Positions 1 through 6,579 of a stretch of 21,263 nt of DNA are shown piece by piece. Made by a program: the position numbers and the translations under genes. The notes beneath the pieces are model-generated. The model ran no database searches and had not been told where the DNA came from. It worked only from the letters and a program-made list of their open reading frames with translations. Source of the stretch: TMP-86 sp031394735 (GTDB lineage: Bacteria > Pseudomonadota > Gammaproteobacteria > Steroidobacterales > Steroidobacteraceae); the NCBI GenBank assembly GCA_031394735.1, contig JANMXI010000361.1, forward strand, positions 1 through 21,263, written 5' to 3'. Position 1 is the stretch's first letter, and every line of letters begins with the position of its first letter.

Positions 1-194
1 GCCTCCAATCCGCCCATGCCCGGCATCGCCAGATCCATCACGACCACATCGGGCTTGTGCTCGGCATACAGTAGGCAGGCCGATTCGCCGGAGTCCGCTT
101 CCGCCACGACCGATGCATCGGGAAGGGAGCCGAGCAGCAGCCGAAAACCGGTGCGTACTACCGCGTGATCGTCAACCAGCATGATCCGGATCAT
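1..194 (-). CDS. NarL/FixJ-type response regulator, N-terminal receiver part (cut by window edge)
   Basis: Only the first 64 codons are inside the window. They read as a CheY-like receiver domain: the acidic pair D8-D9 in LVDDH, a hydrophobic strand ending at the probable phospho-acceptor D54 (VVVMDLAMPG), and the following GMGG turn. The start chosen is the ATG at 194-192. It overlaps the kinase stop codon in an ATGA, which implies translational coupling with the kinase upstream. The partner is a HisKA_3 kinase, so the missing C-terminus is expected to be a LuxR-type helix-turn-helix; that is inferred from the family, not seen. By analogy with MoxX, AgmR and ExaE, the likely job is control of PQQ-linked alcohol oxidation and possibly of the divergent pqq operon. 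Confidence 0.9.
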   Translation of the reverse strand, partial: MIRIMLVDDHAVVRTGFRLLLGSLPDASVVAEADSGESACLLYAEHKPDVVVMDLAMPGMGGLE

Positions 195-1552
195 GTATTC
201 GCCGCCAACGGTATGTTGGCCCGCAATTGTGCACCGCCATTCGTTCGATTGCCGATATCGAAATGTCCACCCAATTGCGTGACTCGATCCGCGAGTCCTC
301 GCAACCCGAAATGGCCGGGCCGGGCCCAATCCGTGGGCAATCCGACGCCGTCGTCTTCGATGGTGACGGTGATGCGCTCAGCATCGGCCGTGACGTTGAT
401 GTCGACCCGAGTACCTTGTGAATGACGCAAGGCGTTGATCAGCCCCTCCTGGACAACTCTATAGAGGGTCAATGTGACGCTGGGTCCGAGGTCCGTGGGT
501 AGTTTGTGCTGCAAGGTGAGACTGATCGCCGGATGGCGGCGCTGCCAGTCACGCACCAGGTTGTCGAGTGTGGCGGCAAGTCCCAGCGTGTCCAGCGATA
601 ACGGCATGAGGCGCGGAATCAGGCCATGCATCGCGTCGTATAAGCGTGCCGCCTCGTCGGCGATCAAGGTGGCTGCTTCGCCCGTCGTGGGATCACGCCC
701 GCCGTCACGCGCCAGGATTGCGTGCGCGAGGCTTCGGATCGCCGTCACCGACTGACCAAATTCGTCGTGCAACTCATGCGCTATCAGGCGCCGCTCCTCC
801 TCGACACGCTGGTCTGCCAGGGCGGACATCTCGCGACGTTCGGCGAGGCGAGTCTCCGCTTCAAGCGCCTTGCGTTCCGCTTGCACCTTATCCTGCACCG
901 CCTGCGCCATGCGATTGAAGGTGACGCCTATCGCCGCGGCTTCGAAGCCGACGAGCGGAGGCAACCGAAAATCCAGATTGCCGTGCTGTAAACGTTCCAG
1001 ACCGTCGGCGATGATCGGGAACGGCTTCAGGACACGCGCGACACTCCAGAAGGCGAGTCCATTGACGAGGGTCAGCATCAAGAGTCCGATGACGGCGTGC
1101 CGCGTTACGTCATCCCATGCATCGAGGATCGCTCGCGAGGCCTGGCTCTCCACGGTCAGTTCCAAACCATGCGGCATGGAAAAGACGACCTTTTCAGCCG
1201 CCGGCGCGAGCAGATGCGTAAACCATTGGGGTGCTTCGCGGCCGGATTTGTACGTGGCCGGTGGAGATTGATACAGAATCTCGCCGGTTGCGTTGCGCAG
1301 GTAGACCTCGTTGGCGCGGACGCGGCCCAATTCCTGAAGGAAATGCAGGACCAGGTTAGGACCGCCCAAATGCGAATAGATGACGACGATTCGACCCAGC
1401 AACTGCGACGCCACCCGATTGGCAGCTGCCACTTCTTCGCGAACCGAGGCCCGGGCACTTTGAATTTCAGTGGCAATCGACACCACGACCAACACGGCAC
1501 TCAGTCCGGCGATCACGAGATTCAGTCGTGTGCGCAGTCTCATTTGCGGCAT
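191..1552 (-). CDS. MoxY-like membrane sensor histidine kinase (LapD_MoxY_N periplasmic domain, HAMP, HisKA_3, HATPase)
   Basis: This 453-aa sensor kinase phosphorylates the receiver encoded immediately downstream. From the N-terminus it has TM1 (about 11-30), a periplasmic domain of about 120 residues with the PQWF and AILDAWDD features of LapD/MoxY N-terminal domains, TM2 (about 152-172), a HAMP-like linker, a charged coiled coil (about 220-255), and the HisKA_3 box HELHDEFGQ with probable phospho-His262. The ATPase part has the N box QEGLINALRHS (N373) and the DDGVG box near 400. MoxY-type kinases regulate methanol or alcohol dehydrogenase genes in methylotrophs, which fits the divergent pqq operon. 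The ATG at 1552 was chosen; an upstream in-frame GTG at 1570 would add six residues, and neither has a strong ribosome binding site. The ligand cannot be read from sequence. Confidence 0.88.
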   Translation of the reverse strand: MPQMRLRTRLNLVIAGLSAVLVVVSIATEIQSARASVREEVAAANRVASQLLGRIVVIYSHLGGPNLVLHFLQELGRVRANEVYLRNATGEILYQSPPATYKSGREAPQWFTHLLAPAAEKVVFSMPHGLELTVESQASRAILDAWDDVTRHAVIGLLMLTLVNGLAFWSVARVLKPFPIIADGLERLQHGNLDFRLPPLVGFEAAAIGVTFNRMAQAVQDKVQAERKALEAETRLAERREMSALADQRVEEERRLIAHELHDEFGQSVTAIRSLAHAILARDGGRDPTTGEAATLIADEAARLYDAMHGLIPRLMPLSLDTLGLAATLDNLVRDWQRRHPAISLTLQHKLPTDLGPSVTLTLYRVVQEGLINALRHSQGTRVDINVTADAERITVTIEDDGVGLPTDWARPGHFGLRGLADRVTQLGGHFDIGNRTNGGAQLRANIPLAANT

Positions 1553-1590
1553 GGTAGCAGGGTGACCCACCAGGAGGGTGCGTTCCCCCG

Positions 1591-1659
1591 CTCATGAAAA
1601 TCATGAGTCTCGATTCATGATGCTGCTGATGAGTTGGGGTGCAGAGAGGCGGATCATGA
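1591..1659. promoter_or_regulatory. Candidate operator: cluster of TCATGA palindromes between the divergent kinase and pqqA
   Basis: A perfect 7-bp inverted repeat with a 3-nt spacer lies at 1591-1607 (CTCATGA, AAA, TCATGAG). The same palindromic hexamer TCATGA recurs at 1615-1620 and 1654-1659. The cluster sits in the 133-nt gap between the kinase start (1552) and pqqA (1686). NarL-family regulators commonly bind short inverted heptamers, so this is a plausible site for the adjacent response regulator. The binding assignment is inference. Confidence 0.45.
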
Positions 1660-1674
1660 AACCGGATCTTAAAT

Positions 1675-1680
1675 GGAGAG
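1675..1680 (+). promoter_or_regulatory. Ribosome binding site of pqqA
   Basis: GGAGAG ends five nucleotides before the ATG at 1686 and fixes the start of the very short pqqA gene. It is a clear Shine-Dalgarno sequence, in contrast to pqqB, which has none. Confidence 0.7.
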
Positions 1681-1685
1681 TCAGC

Positions 1686-1760
1686 ATGAAATGGGAAACC
1701 CCGACGGCAGTCGATTTCCGCTTTGGCATGGAAATCACCATGTACATCGCCAATCGCTGA
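1686..1760 (+). CDS. pqqA: PqqA, precursor peptide of pyrroloquinoline quinone
   Basis: This 24-residue peptide is the substrate from which PQQ is made: a glutamate and a tyrosine are cross-linked by PqqE, then cut out and oxidised. The sequence has the diagnostic E-x-x-x-Y core, with Glu16 and Tyr20 in MEITMY, and the usual family length of about 23-24 residues. It starts MKWETP, typical of PqqA, and has a good ribosome binding site. It is the first gene of the operon and is separated from pqqB by a strong GC-rich hairpin, an arrangement that would let the peptide be made in excess over the enzymes. Confidence 0.96.
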   Translation: MKWETPTAVDFRFGMEITMYIANR

Positions 1761-1769
1761 AATGAGTTT

Positions 1770-1805
1770 CGGGCGCGCGCCCGTGCAGACGGGAGCGCCC
1801 GTTTT
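1770..1805 (+). terminator. GC-rich hairpin with T-run between pqqA and pqqB (attenuating terminator)
   Basis: The outer arms CGGGCGC (1770-1776) and GCGCCCG (1795-1801) are perfectly complementary. Inside them CCCGT (1780-1784) pairs with ACGGG (1789-1793) around a GCAG loop. The run TTTT follows at 1802-1805. This has the form of an intrinsic terminator. Because it lies inside the pqq operon it probably gives partial read-through, and it also ends only seven nucleotides before the GTG start of pqqB. Confidence 0.75.
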
Positions 1806-1808
1806 AGC

Positions 1809-2729
1809 GTGAAAATCCGCGTGCTGGGATCCGCTGCGGGCGGCGGCTTCCCACAATGGAATTGCAATTGCCCCAACTGCGCCGGTTACCGGGCAGGCAC
1901 CCAGAATATCCATGCTCGAACCCAATCCTCGATCGCCGTAGCCGGAGAGGGCCCGAACGCCTGGGTACTGGTGAACGCATCGCCGGACATCCTCGCCCAG
2001 ATCCAGGCGAATCCGATTCTCCAACCGAATCGCGGCATCCGCGACACGGCAATCGCGGCGATCTTGCTGGTCGATGGCCAGGTTGACCATACGACCGGCC
2101 TCTATATGCTCCGCGAGGCCGTCCGACCTTGGACGATCTGGTGTACCGATAGCACGTACGCGGACCTGACGCGCGGCAACCCCATTCTGGCGCTGCTGGA
2201 ACACTATTGTGGTGTCGATCGTCGCCGCATCGAGTTGGACACGGATGGCTTTGCTATCGATGGCGTCGCTGATGTTCGTTGGCGCGCCATTGCGGTGGCC
2301 AGCAAGCCCGCGCCTTACTCCCCCAATCGTGACAACCCACAGGATGGGGACAATATTGCGCTGGTCATTGAAGATCGGGTCGGCGGGCGCAGTGCGGTGT
2401 ATGCGCCAGGGTTGGGCGCAATCGATGCTCAGCTCTGGCGTGCGATGCAGGAGGCCGCAGTCGTGCTCGTCGACGGAACATTTTGGACCGACGATGAGAT
2501 GCGCGACCTGGGCGTGTCGCGCAAGCGCGCCCGGGAGATCGGCCATCTACCGCAAAGCGGTCCCGACGGCATGCTGACATGGCTGGATCGATTGCCGGCG
2601 GGCGTCCGCAAAATTCTCATTCATATCAACAACACCAACCCGATACTCGATGAGGACTCGGCGCAGCGCGCGGAACTGTCGAGGCGCGGCGTTGAGGTCG
2701 CCTTCGACGGCATGGAATTATCGATATGA
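1809..2729 (+). CDS. pqqB: PqqB, metallo-beta-lactamase-fold PQQ biosynthesis protein
   Basis: This 306-aa protein matches the usual PqqB length of about 300. It has the characteristic N-terminus with GGGFPQWNCNCPNC, and LVDGQVDHTTGLYMLRE, a PqqB-type variant of the metallo-beta-lactamase fold. PqqB is reported to act as a hydroxylase on the PqqA-derived Glu-Tyr intermediate before the PqqC step. The start is a GTG at 1809 just after the hairpin, with no recognisable Shine-Dalgarno sequence, so its translation may be weak or hairpin-dependent. The stop overlaps the start of pqqC in an ATGA, which suggests translational coupling. Confidence 0.96.
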   Translation: MKIRVLGSAAGGGFPQWNCNCPNCAGYRAGTQNIHARTQSSIAVAGEGPNAWVLVNASPDILAQIQANPILQPNRGIRDTAIAAILLVDGQVDHTTGLYMLREAVRPWTIWCTDSTYADLTRGNPILALLEHYCGVDRRRIELDTDGFAIDGVADVRWRAIAVASKPAPYSPNRDNPQDGDNIALVIEDRVGGRSAVYAPGLGAIDAQLWRAMQEAAVVLVDGTFWTDDEMRDLGVSRKRAREIGHLPQSGPDGMLTWLDRLPAGVRKILIHINNTNPILDEDSAQRAELSRRGVEVAFDGMELSI

Positions 2730-3418
2730 TTGCGCTGTCCTGGAGCCGGGAGGAATTCGAGGCACAGCTCAGGCTTCTGGGTGATCGATACCACATTCAT
2801 CACGCATTTAACCTTCTGTTGAACTCCGGCGCCGCCACGCCGGAACAGATTCGCGGCTGGGTCGCGAATCGCTTTTACTATCAGATCAAGATTCCGATCA
2901 AAGACGCGGCGATCCTCGCCAACTGCGAAGATCGCGCCGTACGCCGTGCATGGGTGCAGCGCATTCTCGACCACGACGGATATGGCGATGATCCCGGCGG
3001 CATCGAATCCTGGCTGCGACTCGCAGAGGCTACCGGTCTGTCACGAACCAACGTCGAAAGCTTGAACGACGTTCTGCCCGGCGTGCGATTCGCGGTCGAT
3101 GCCTACGTGAATTTTGCGCGGCGTGCGCCGTGGCAGGAAGCGATCTGCTCATCGCTGACGGAACTGTTTGCACCTGAAATCCACGAGCAACGTCTTGCAA
3201 ACTGGCCCCGGCACTATCCGTGGGTCGACAGCGCAGGATTGCAGTACTTTCAAAGCCGGGTCAGCCTGGCGAGGCGTGACGTCGAGTTCGGTTTGGAGTT
3301 CGTCCTGGTTCATTTCGACACGCGGGCGCTGCAGGAGCGGGCGCTCGATATCCTCAAATTCAAGCTCGACGTCCTTTGGCAGATGAGCGACGCAATCGCG
3401 TTGCGTTACATGGCGTGA
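2726..3418 (+). CDS. pqqC: PqqC, pyrroloquinoline-quinone synthase
   Basis: PqqC catalyses the last step, the cofactorless ring closure and multi-electron oxidation of AHQQ to PQQ with oxygen. The 230-aa protein is all-helical and shows the PqqC landmarks: RYHIHHAF near residues 21-28, the NRFYYQIKIPIKDAAI stretch at about 48-63, LDHDG near 81-85 with a conserved histidine, and ELFAPEIHEQRL. The C-terminal helix contains KLDVLWQMSDAI. It is slightly shorter at the N-terminus than many homologues (about 250 aa), but the ATG overlaps the pqqB stop exactly. pqqD begins two nucleotides after its stop. Confidence 0.96.
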   Translation: MIALSWSREEFEAQLRLLGDRYHIHHAFNLLLNSGAATPEQIRGWVANRFYYQIKIPIKDAAILANCEDRAVRRAWVQRILDHDGYGDDPGGIESWLRLAEATGLSRTNVESLNDVLPGVRFAVDAYVNFARRAPWQEAICSSLTELFAPEIHEQRLANWPRHYPWVDSAGLQYFQSRVSLARRDVEFGLEFVLVHFDTRALQERALDILKFKLDVLWQMSDAIALRYMA

Positions 3419-3420
3419 AT

Positions 3421-3702
3421 ATGAACGCAACGACGATTGATGCTGCCTCGCAGGTGGCGATAGGCAAGGGGTTTCGCCTTCAATGGGAGGCGGCTCAGAA
3501 TGCGCATGTGCTGCTGTACCCGGAAGGAATGATCAAACTCAACGGCAGTGCCGGTGAAATTCTGAAGCGCTGCGATGGTCAGGCTACCGTTGCTGCGATC
3601 ACGACCGACTTGGAGAAGACCTTTTCGACGACCGGGCTGCTCGTAGATGTCATGGCTTTTGTCGCAATGGCCGTGGAGAAACGATGGCTGACTCTGATCT
3701 GA
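3421..3702 (+). CDS. pqqD: PqqD, PqqA-binding peptide chaperone
   Basis: This 93-aa protein has the family length and fold (RiPP recognition element). PqqD binds PqqA and presents it to the radical SAM enzyme PqqE. Visible family features are HVLLYPEGMIKLNGSAGEILKRCDG (about 35-59), the strand-helix region that in this family forms the precursor-peptide binding groove, followed by a helical C-terminus. The ATG at 3421 lies two nucleotides after pqqC. The last 19 nt overlap the start of pqqE in another frame, so PqqD and PqqE are probably made at matched levels. Confidence 0.95.
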   Translation: MNATTIDAASQVAIGKGFRLQWEAAQNAHVLLYPEGMIKLNGSAGEILKRCDGQATVAAITTDLEKTFSTTGLLVDVMAFVAMAVEKRWLTLI

Positions 3703-4853
3703 CTGGGGCTGCATCGTTGGTTACTCCGGCCGCGCACGCTAGGCCCGGGCCGCCGCTTTGGCTGCTGCTGGAACTGACCTATCGGTGCCCGCTGCACTGC
3801 GTGTTCTGCTACAACCCCACCGATTTCGCCAGGACCAGCGCAGAGCTGGATACGGCCGATTGGATCCGCGTTCTCGGTGAGGCGCGGGCACTCGGCGCCG
3901 TCCAATTAGGTCTCTCCGGCGGCGAGCCACTGGCACGGGATGATTTGGAGGTGATCGTTGCCGAAGCGCACCGCTTGGGTTTTTATACGAATCTGATCAC
4001 CTCGGGTGTGGGGCTCAACGAATTCCGGATACGCGCATTGAAAGAAGCGGGACTGGATCATATTCAGCTTTCCTTTCAAGACAGCTCGCAGAAGATGAAT
4101 GATTTCCTCAGCAGTACCCGTACCTTCGAGTTGAAATCCAAGGTGGCTGCACTGATCAGGCAATACGACTACCCGATGGTGCTGAACGTGGTTCTGCACG
4201 CCAAGAACATTGATCACGTCGAAGAAATTTTGCAGATGGCGGAGCGTCTGGGGGCTCAGTATGTCGAACTCGCCAACACACAATTCTACGGATGGGCGAT
4301 GCTGAATCGGGATCAGTTGCTGCCAAGCCGCGAGCAGGTCGAACGTGCGGAGCGCATTACGCAGCGCTATCGCGATCGTGCCGGTCAAACGATGAAGATC
4401 TATTTCGTCGTGCCGGATTATTTCGAGAAGCGCCCGAAGCCCTGCATGAACGGTCTCGGTTCGGTATTTTTGACGATCACGCCCGAGGGCACGGCGCTAC
4501 CGTGCCACGCCGCGCGAATGCTGCCTGGCCTGGAATTCCCCAATGTCCGAATGTCGGGAATCGATGAGATTTGGTACCAGTCGGCCGCGTTCAATCGATA
4601 CCGCGGCGATGACTGGATGCGGGAACCCTGCCGAAGTTGTCCTGAGAAGCAGCGCGATTTTGGCGGATGCCGGTGCCAGGCGTACTTGTTGACGGGAGAC
4701 GCTGCCAATGCGGATCCGGTCTGCGATCGGTCGCCCTTCCATTCTATCGTCGTCAACGCGGTCGAGCGCGCCTCGCAGCGCGCGGCGCTGCAGCCCGAGG
4801 AAAAGCCGCTGGTCTTTCGGACGCGCGACAATTCTGCCGCGCTGTTTCCATGA
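3684..4853 (+). CDS. pqqE: PqqE, radical SAM enzyme cross-linking Glu and Tyr of PqqA
   Basis: PqqE forms the carbon-carbon bond between the PqqA glutamate and tyrosine, the first committed step. The 389-aa protein carries the radical SAM cluster motif C35-x3-C39-x2-C42 (CPLHCVFC) and the LGLSGGEPL SAM-binding segment. Its C-terminal SPASM domain has auxiliary-cluster cysteines including C316, C319, C329, C331 and C347 (CRSC, GGCRCQ, PVCD). The length is typical. The start overlaps pqqD by 19 nt and the stop overlaps the following ABC ATPase start by 4 nt, so the transporter is physically part of the same operon. Confidence 0.97.
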   Translation: MADSDLTGAASLVTPAAHARPGPPLWLLLELTYRCPLHCVFCYNPTDFARTSAELDTADWIRVLGEARALGAVQLGLSGGEPLARDDLEVIVAEAHRLGFYTNLITSGVGLNEFRIRALKEAGLDHIQLSFQDSSQKMNDFLSSTRTFELKSKVAALIRQYDYPMVLNVVLHAKNIDHVEEILQMAERLGAQYVELANTQFYGWAMLNRDQLLPSREQVERAERITQRYRDRAGQTMKIYFVVPDYFEKRPKPCMNGLGSVFLTITPEGTALPCHAARMLPGLEFPNVRMSGIDEIWYQSAAFNRYRGDDWMREPCRSCPEKQRDFGGCRCQAYLLTGDAANADPVCDRSPFHSIVVNAVERASQRAALQPEEKPLVFRTRDNSAALFP

Positions 4854-5791
4854 CGACGGATTCACCTCTGGCTATCCGGAGCCAGGGTCTGACGAAGCGT
4901 TATGGCGACGTGCTGGCAGTGGATGCAATGGATTTGGAAATTCCTGCGGGGCACTTTTTTGGCTTGTTGGGTCCAAATGGCGCGGGCAAGACCAGCGCCA
5001 TCCATATGCTGTCAACCTTGCTGAAACCGACCGCGGGACATGCGCGCGTCGCGGACCACGATGTGCAGGGTGACAAACTGGCCGTACGACGTCGGATCGG
5101 CGTGGTTTTTCAGGAGCTGGCGCTGGATCGCACGCTGACTGTTTCCCAAAACCTCCAGTTCGCCGGTCGCTTGAACGGTATGACAGCAGCTGACATCAAA
5201 GTACGCGCGGCAGAGCTTCTCGAGATCTTCGATCTCACGGGCAAGCTACATGCGCCGGTCGCCGCGCTTTCTGGCGGCATGCGGCGGGCGCTGGATATTG
5301 CGCGCGGGTTGATTCATCAACCGCAGATCCTGTTTCTGGATGAGCCGACGAGTGGCTTGGATCTTCCGAGCCGGCGTGCAATCTGGCGTCACATTGCGCA
5401 ATTGCGGGCTGCCCGCGGCGTTACCGTATTCCTGACGACGCATTACCTCGAAGAAGCTGCGGATTGCGATGACGTTGCGTTTCTCAGCGCCGGTCAGATC
5501 AAACTGCGGGGCAGTCCGCGCGACTTGGTTGGCAACCTGGGAAAGTATGTCTTGGAGATCGAGACCGACAAACCTGAAGAAATGCGGGTGAAGCTGATGC
5601 CGCAATTGAACGATCCGATCGTCGAACCTGATCGCTTGCAGTATCTTTGCAATCAAGAGCCTGCCGATCTGCTTGCACTGCAGGCCGACATCGCCGCGTC
5701 GGTACGCGCGGTGCGCTGGCGCCGACCGACGCTCAACGACGTATTTCTGTGGGTGAATCGTCCATCGGCCGCGCATCGGAAGGCGGCTTGA
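4850..5791 (+). CDS. ABC transporter ATP-binding protein in the pqq operon (ABC-2/DrrA type)
   Basis: This 313-aa cytoplasmic ATPase drives the permease encoded next. It shows Walker A GPNGAGKT (41-48), Q-loop FQE (87-89), signature LSGGM (140-144), Walker B ILFLDEP (160-166) and the H-loop His198. The C-terminal 90 residues resemble the extension of DrrA-type multidrug or ABC-2 exporters. It overlaps pqqE by 4 nt and the permease by 1 nt. Related ABC systems are found with PQQ-dependent alcohol catabolism genes (PedC-like); whether this one belongs to that group is inference. The substrate is unknown: PQQ, a PqqA-derived product, or something linked to the alcohol oxidation pathway. Confidence 0.9.
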   Translation: MTTDSPLAIRSQGLTKRYGDVLAVDAMDLEIPAGHFFGLLGPNGAGKTSAIHMLSTLLKPTAGHARVADHDVQGDKLAVRRRIGVVFQELALDRTLTVSQNLQFAGRLNGMTAADIKVRAAELLEIFDLTGKLHAPVAALSGGMRRALDIARGLIHQPQILFLDEPTSGLDLPSRRAIWRHIAQLRAARGVTVFLTTHYLEEAADCDDVAFLSAGQIKLRGSPRDLVGNLGKYVLEIETDKPEEMRVKLMPQLNDPIVEPDRLQYLCNQEPADLLALQADIAASVRAVRWRRPTLNDVFLWVNRPSAAHRKAA

Positions 5792-6579
5792 TGAGTCTGC
5801 GGGCGGTAGCGGCAGTCAGCGCGCGGGAAGTGCTCAAGATGGGACGGCAGCGCGGGCGGCTGCTGGCTGCGCTGGTGAGACCGCTGCTGTGGCTGCTCGT
5901 CATCGGGGCGGGTTACGCGTCGCTTGCGAATGCCCACGGTGCCTCGACCTATCAGCAGTTTCTGGTGCCGGGCGTCATCGGCATGACGCTGCTGTTTGGT
6001 GCAATGCTCGCGGCGCTTTCCACGGTATACGACAAGGAATCCGGTGTGATGCGCATGCTGATCATTGCGCCCATCGCCCATTACTGGATCGTATTCGCGA
6101 AGGCCTTGGGAGCGGTGATCGTTGCGCTCGTGCAGGCGCTCGTTCTGCTGGGCGTTCTGGCGCTCTTGCAGTTTGTACATGTGCCGGCGTCGATGCTGTT
6201 GCTTGTCGCCGGCCTGTTGGGGACGGCGCTCGCTTGCGCCAGTCTCGGCATGCTGATCGCCGCGTGGTCTGGAACGGTGGAGAACTTCGCCACGTTGATG
6301 AACCTGGTGATCTTTCCGCTATTTTTTCTGTCCGGATCGTTGTACCCGGTGGAGAGGCTTCCACCGGTGCTGCGGGGTATCGCCACCCTCAATCCGTACA
6401 CTCACGGTGTCGACCTCCTGCGTCATGCGGGCCTGAGCGGGCCGAGCGAAGGCGCCTTCAGCGTCGGCATCGATCTTGCCTGGCTGATCTGCTTTTCGGT
6501 TGTCGCACTCACCGTTGCGGCCTTTCGCTTCGAAAATGCCGGCGCCAATGAGTCGCTGGTCCATCGATTGGCGAAATGA
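5791..6579 (+). CDS. ABC-2 type permease in the pqq operon
   Basis: This 262-aa integral membrane protein has about six hydrophobic segments and the ABC-2 permease layout: a short cytoplasmic N-terminus, TM1 near 29-47, the intracellular region around YDKESGVMRMLIIAP, and the late motif FPLFFLSGSLYPVERLPPVLRGIATLNPYTHGVDLLRH, which is highly typical of DrrB/NodJ-like exporters. The ATG at 5791 shares its first base with the TGA of the ATPase gene, and its stop overlaps the next gene by 4 nt. With the ATPase it should form an inner-membrane exporter of two permeases and two ATPases. The cargo cannot be inferred from the sequence alone. Confidence 0.9.
   Translation: MSLRAVAAVSAREVLKMGRQRGRLLAALVRPLLWLLVIGAGYASLANAHGASTYQQFLVPGVIGMTLLFGAMLAALSTVYDKESGVMRMLIIAPIAHYWIVFAKALGAVIVALVQALVLLGVLALLQFVHVPASMLLLVAGLLGTALACASLGMLIAAWSGTVENFATLMNLVIFPLFFLSGSLYPVERLPPVLRGIATLNPYTHGVDLLRHAGLSGPSEGAFSVGIDLAWLICFSVVALTVAAFRFENAGANESLVHRLAK

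Noticed and set aside
1467..2546. Long minus-strand open frame antisense to pqqB
   Set aside because: It lies opposite the well-supported pqqB, has no recognisable motif, and its protein is rich in composition typical of a reversed GC-rich gene.
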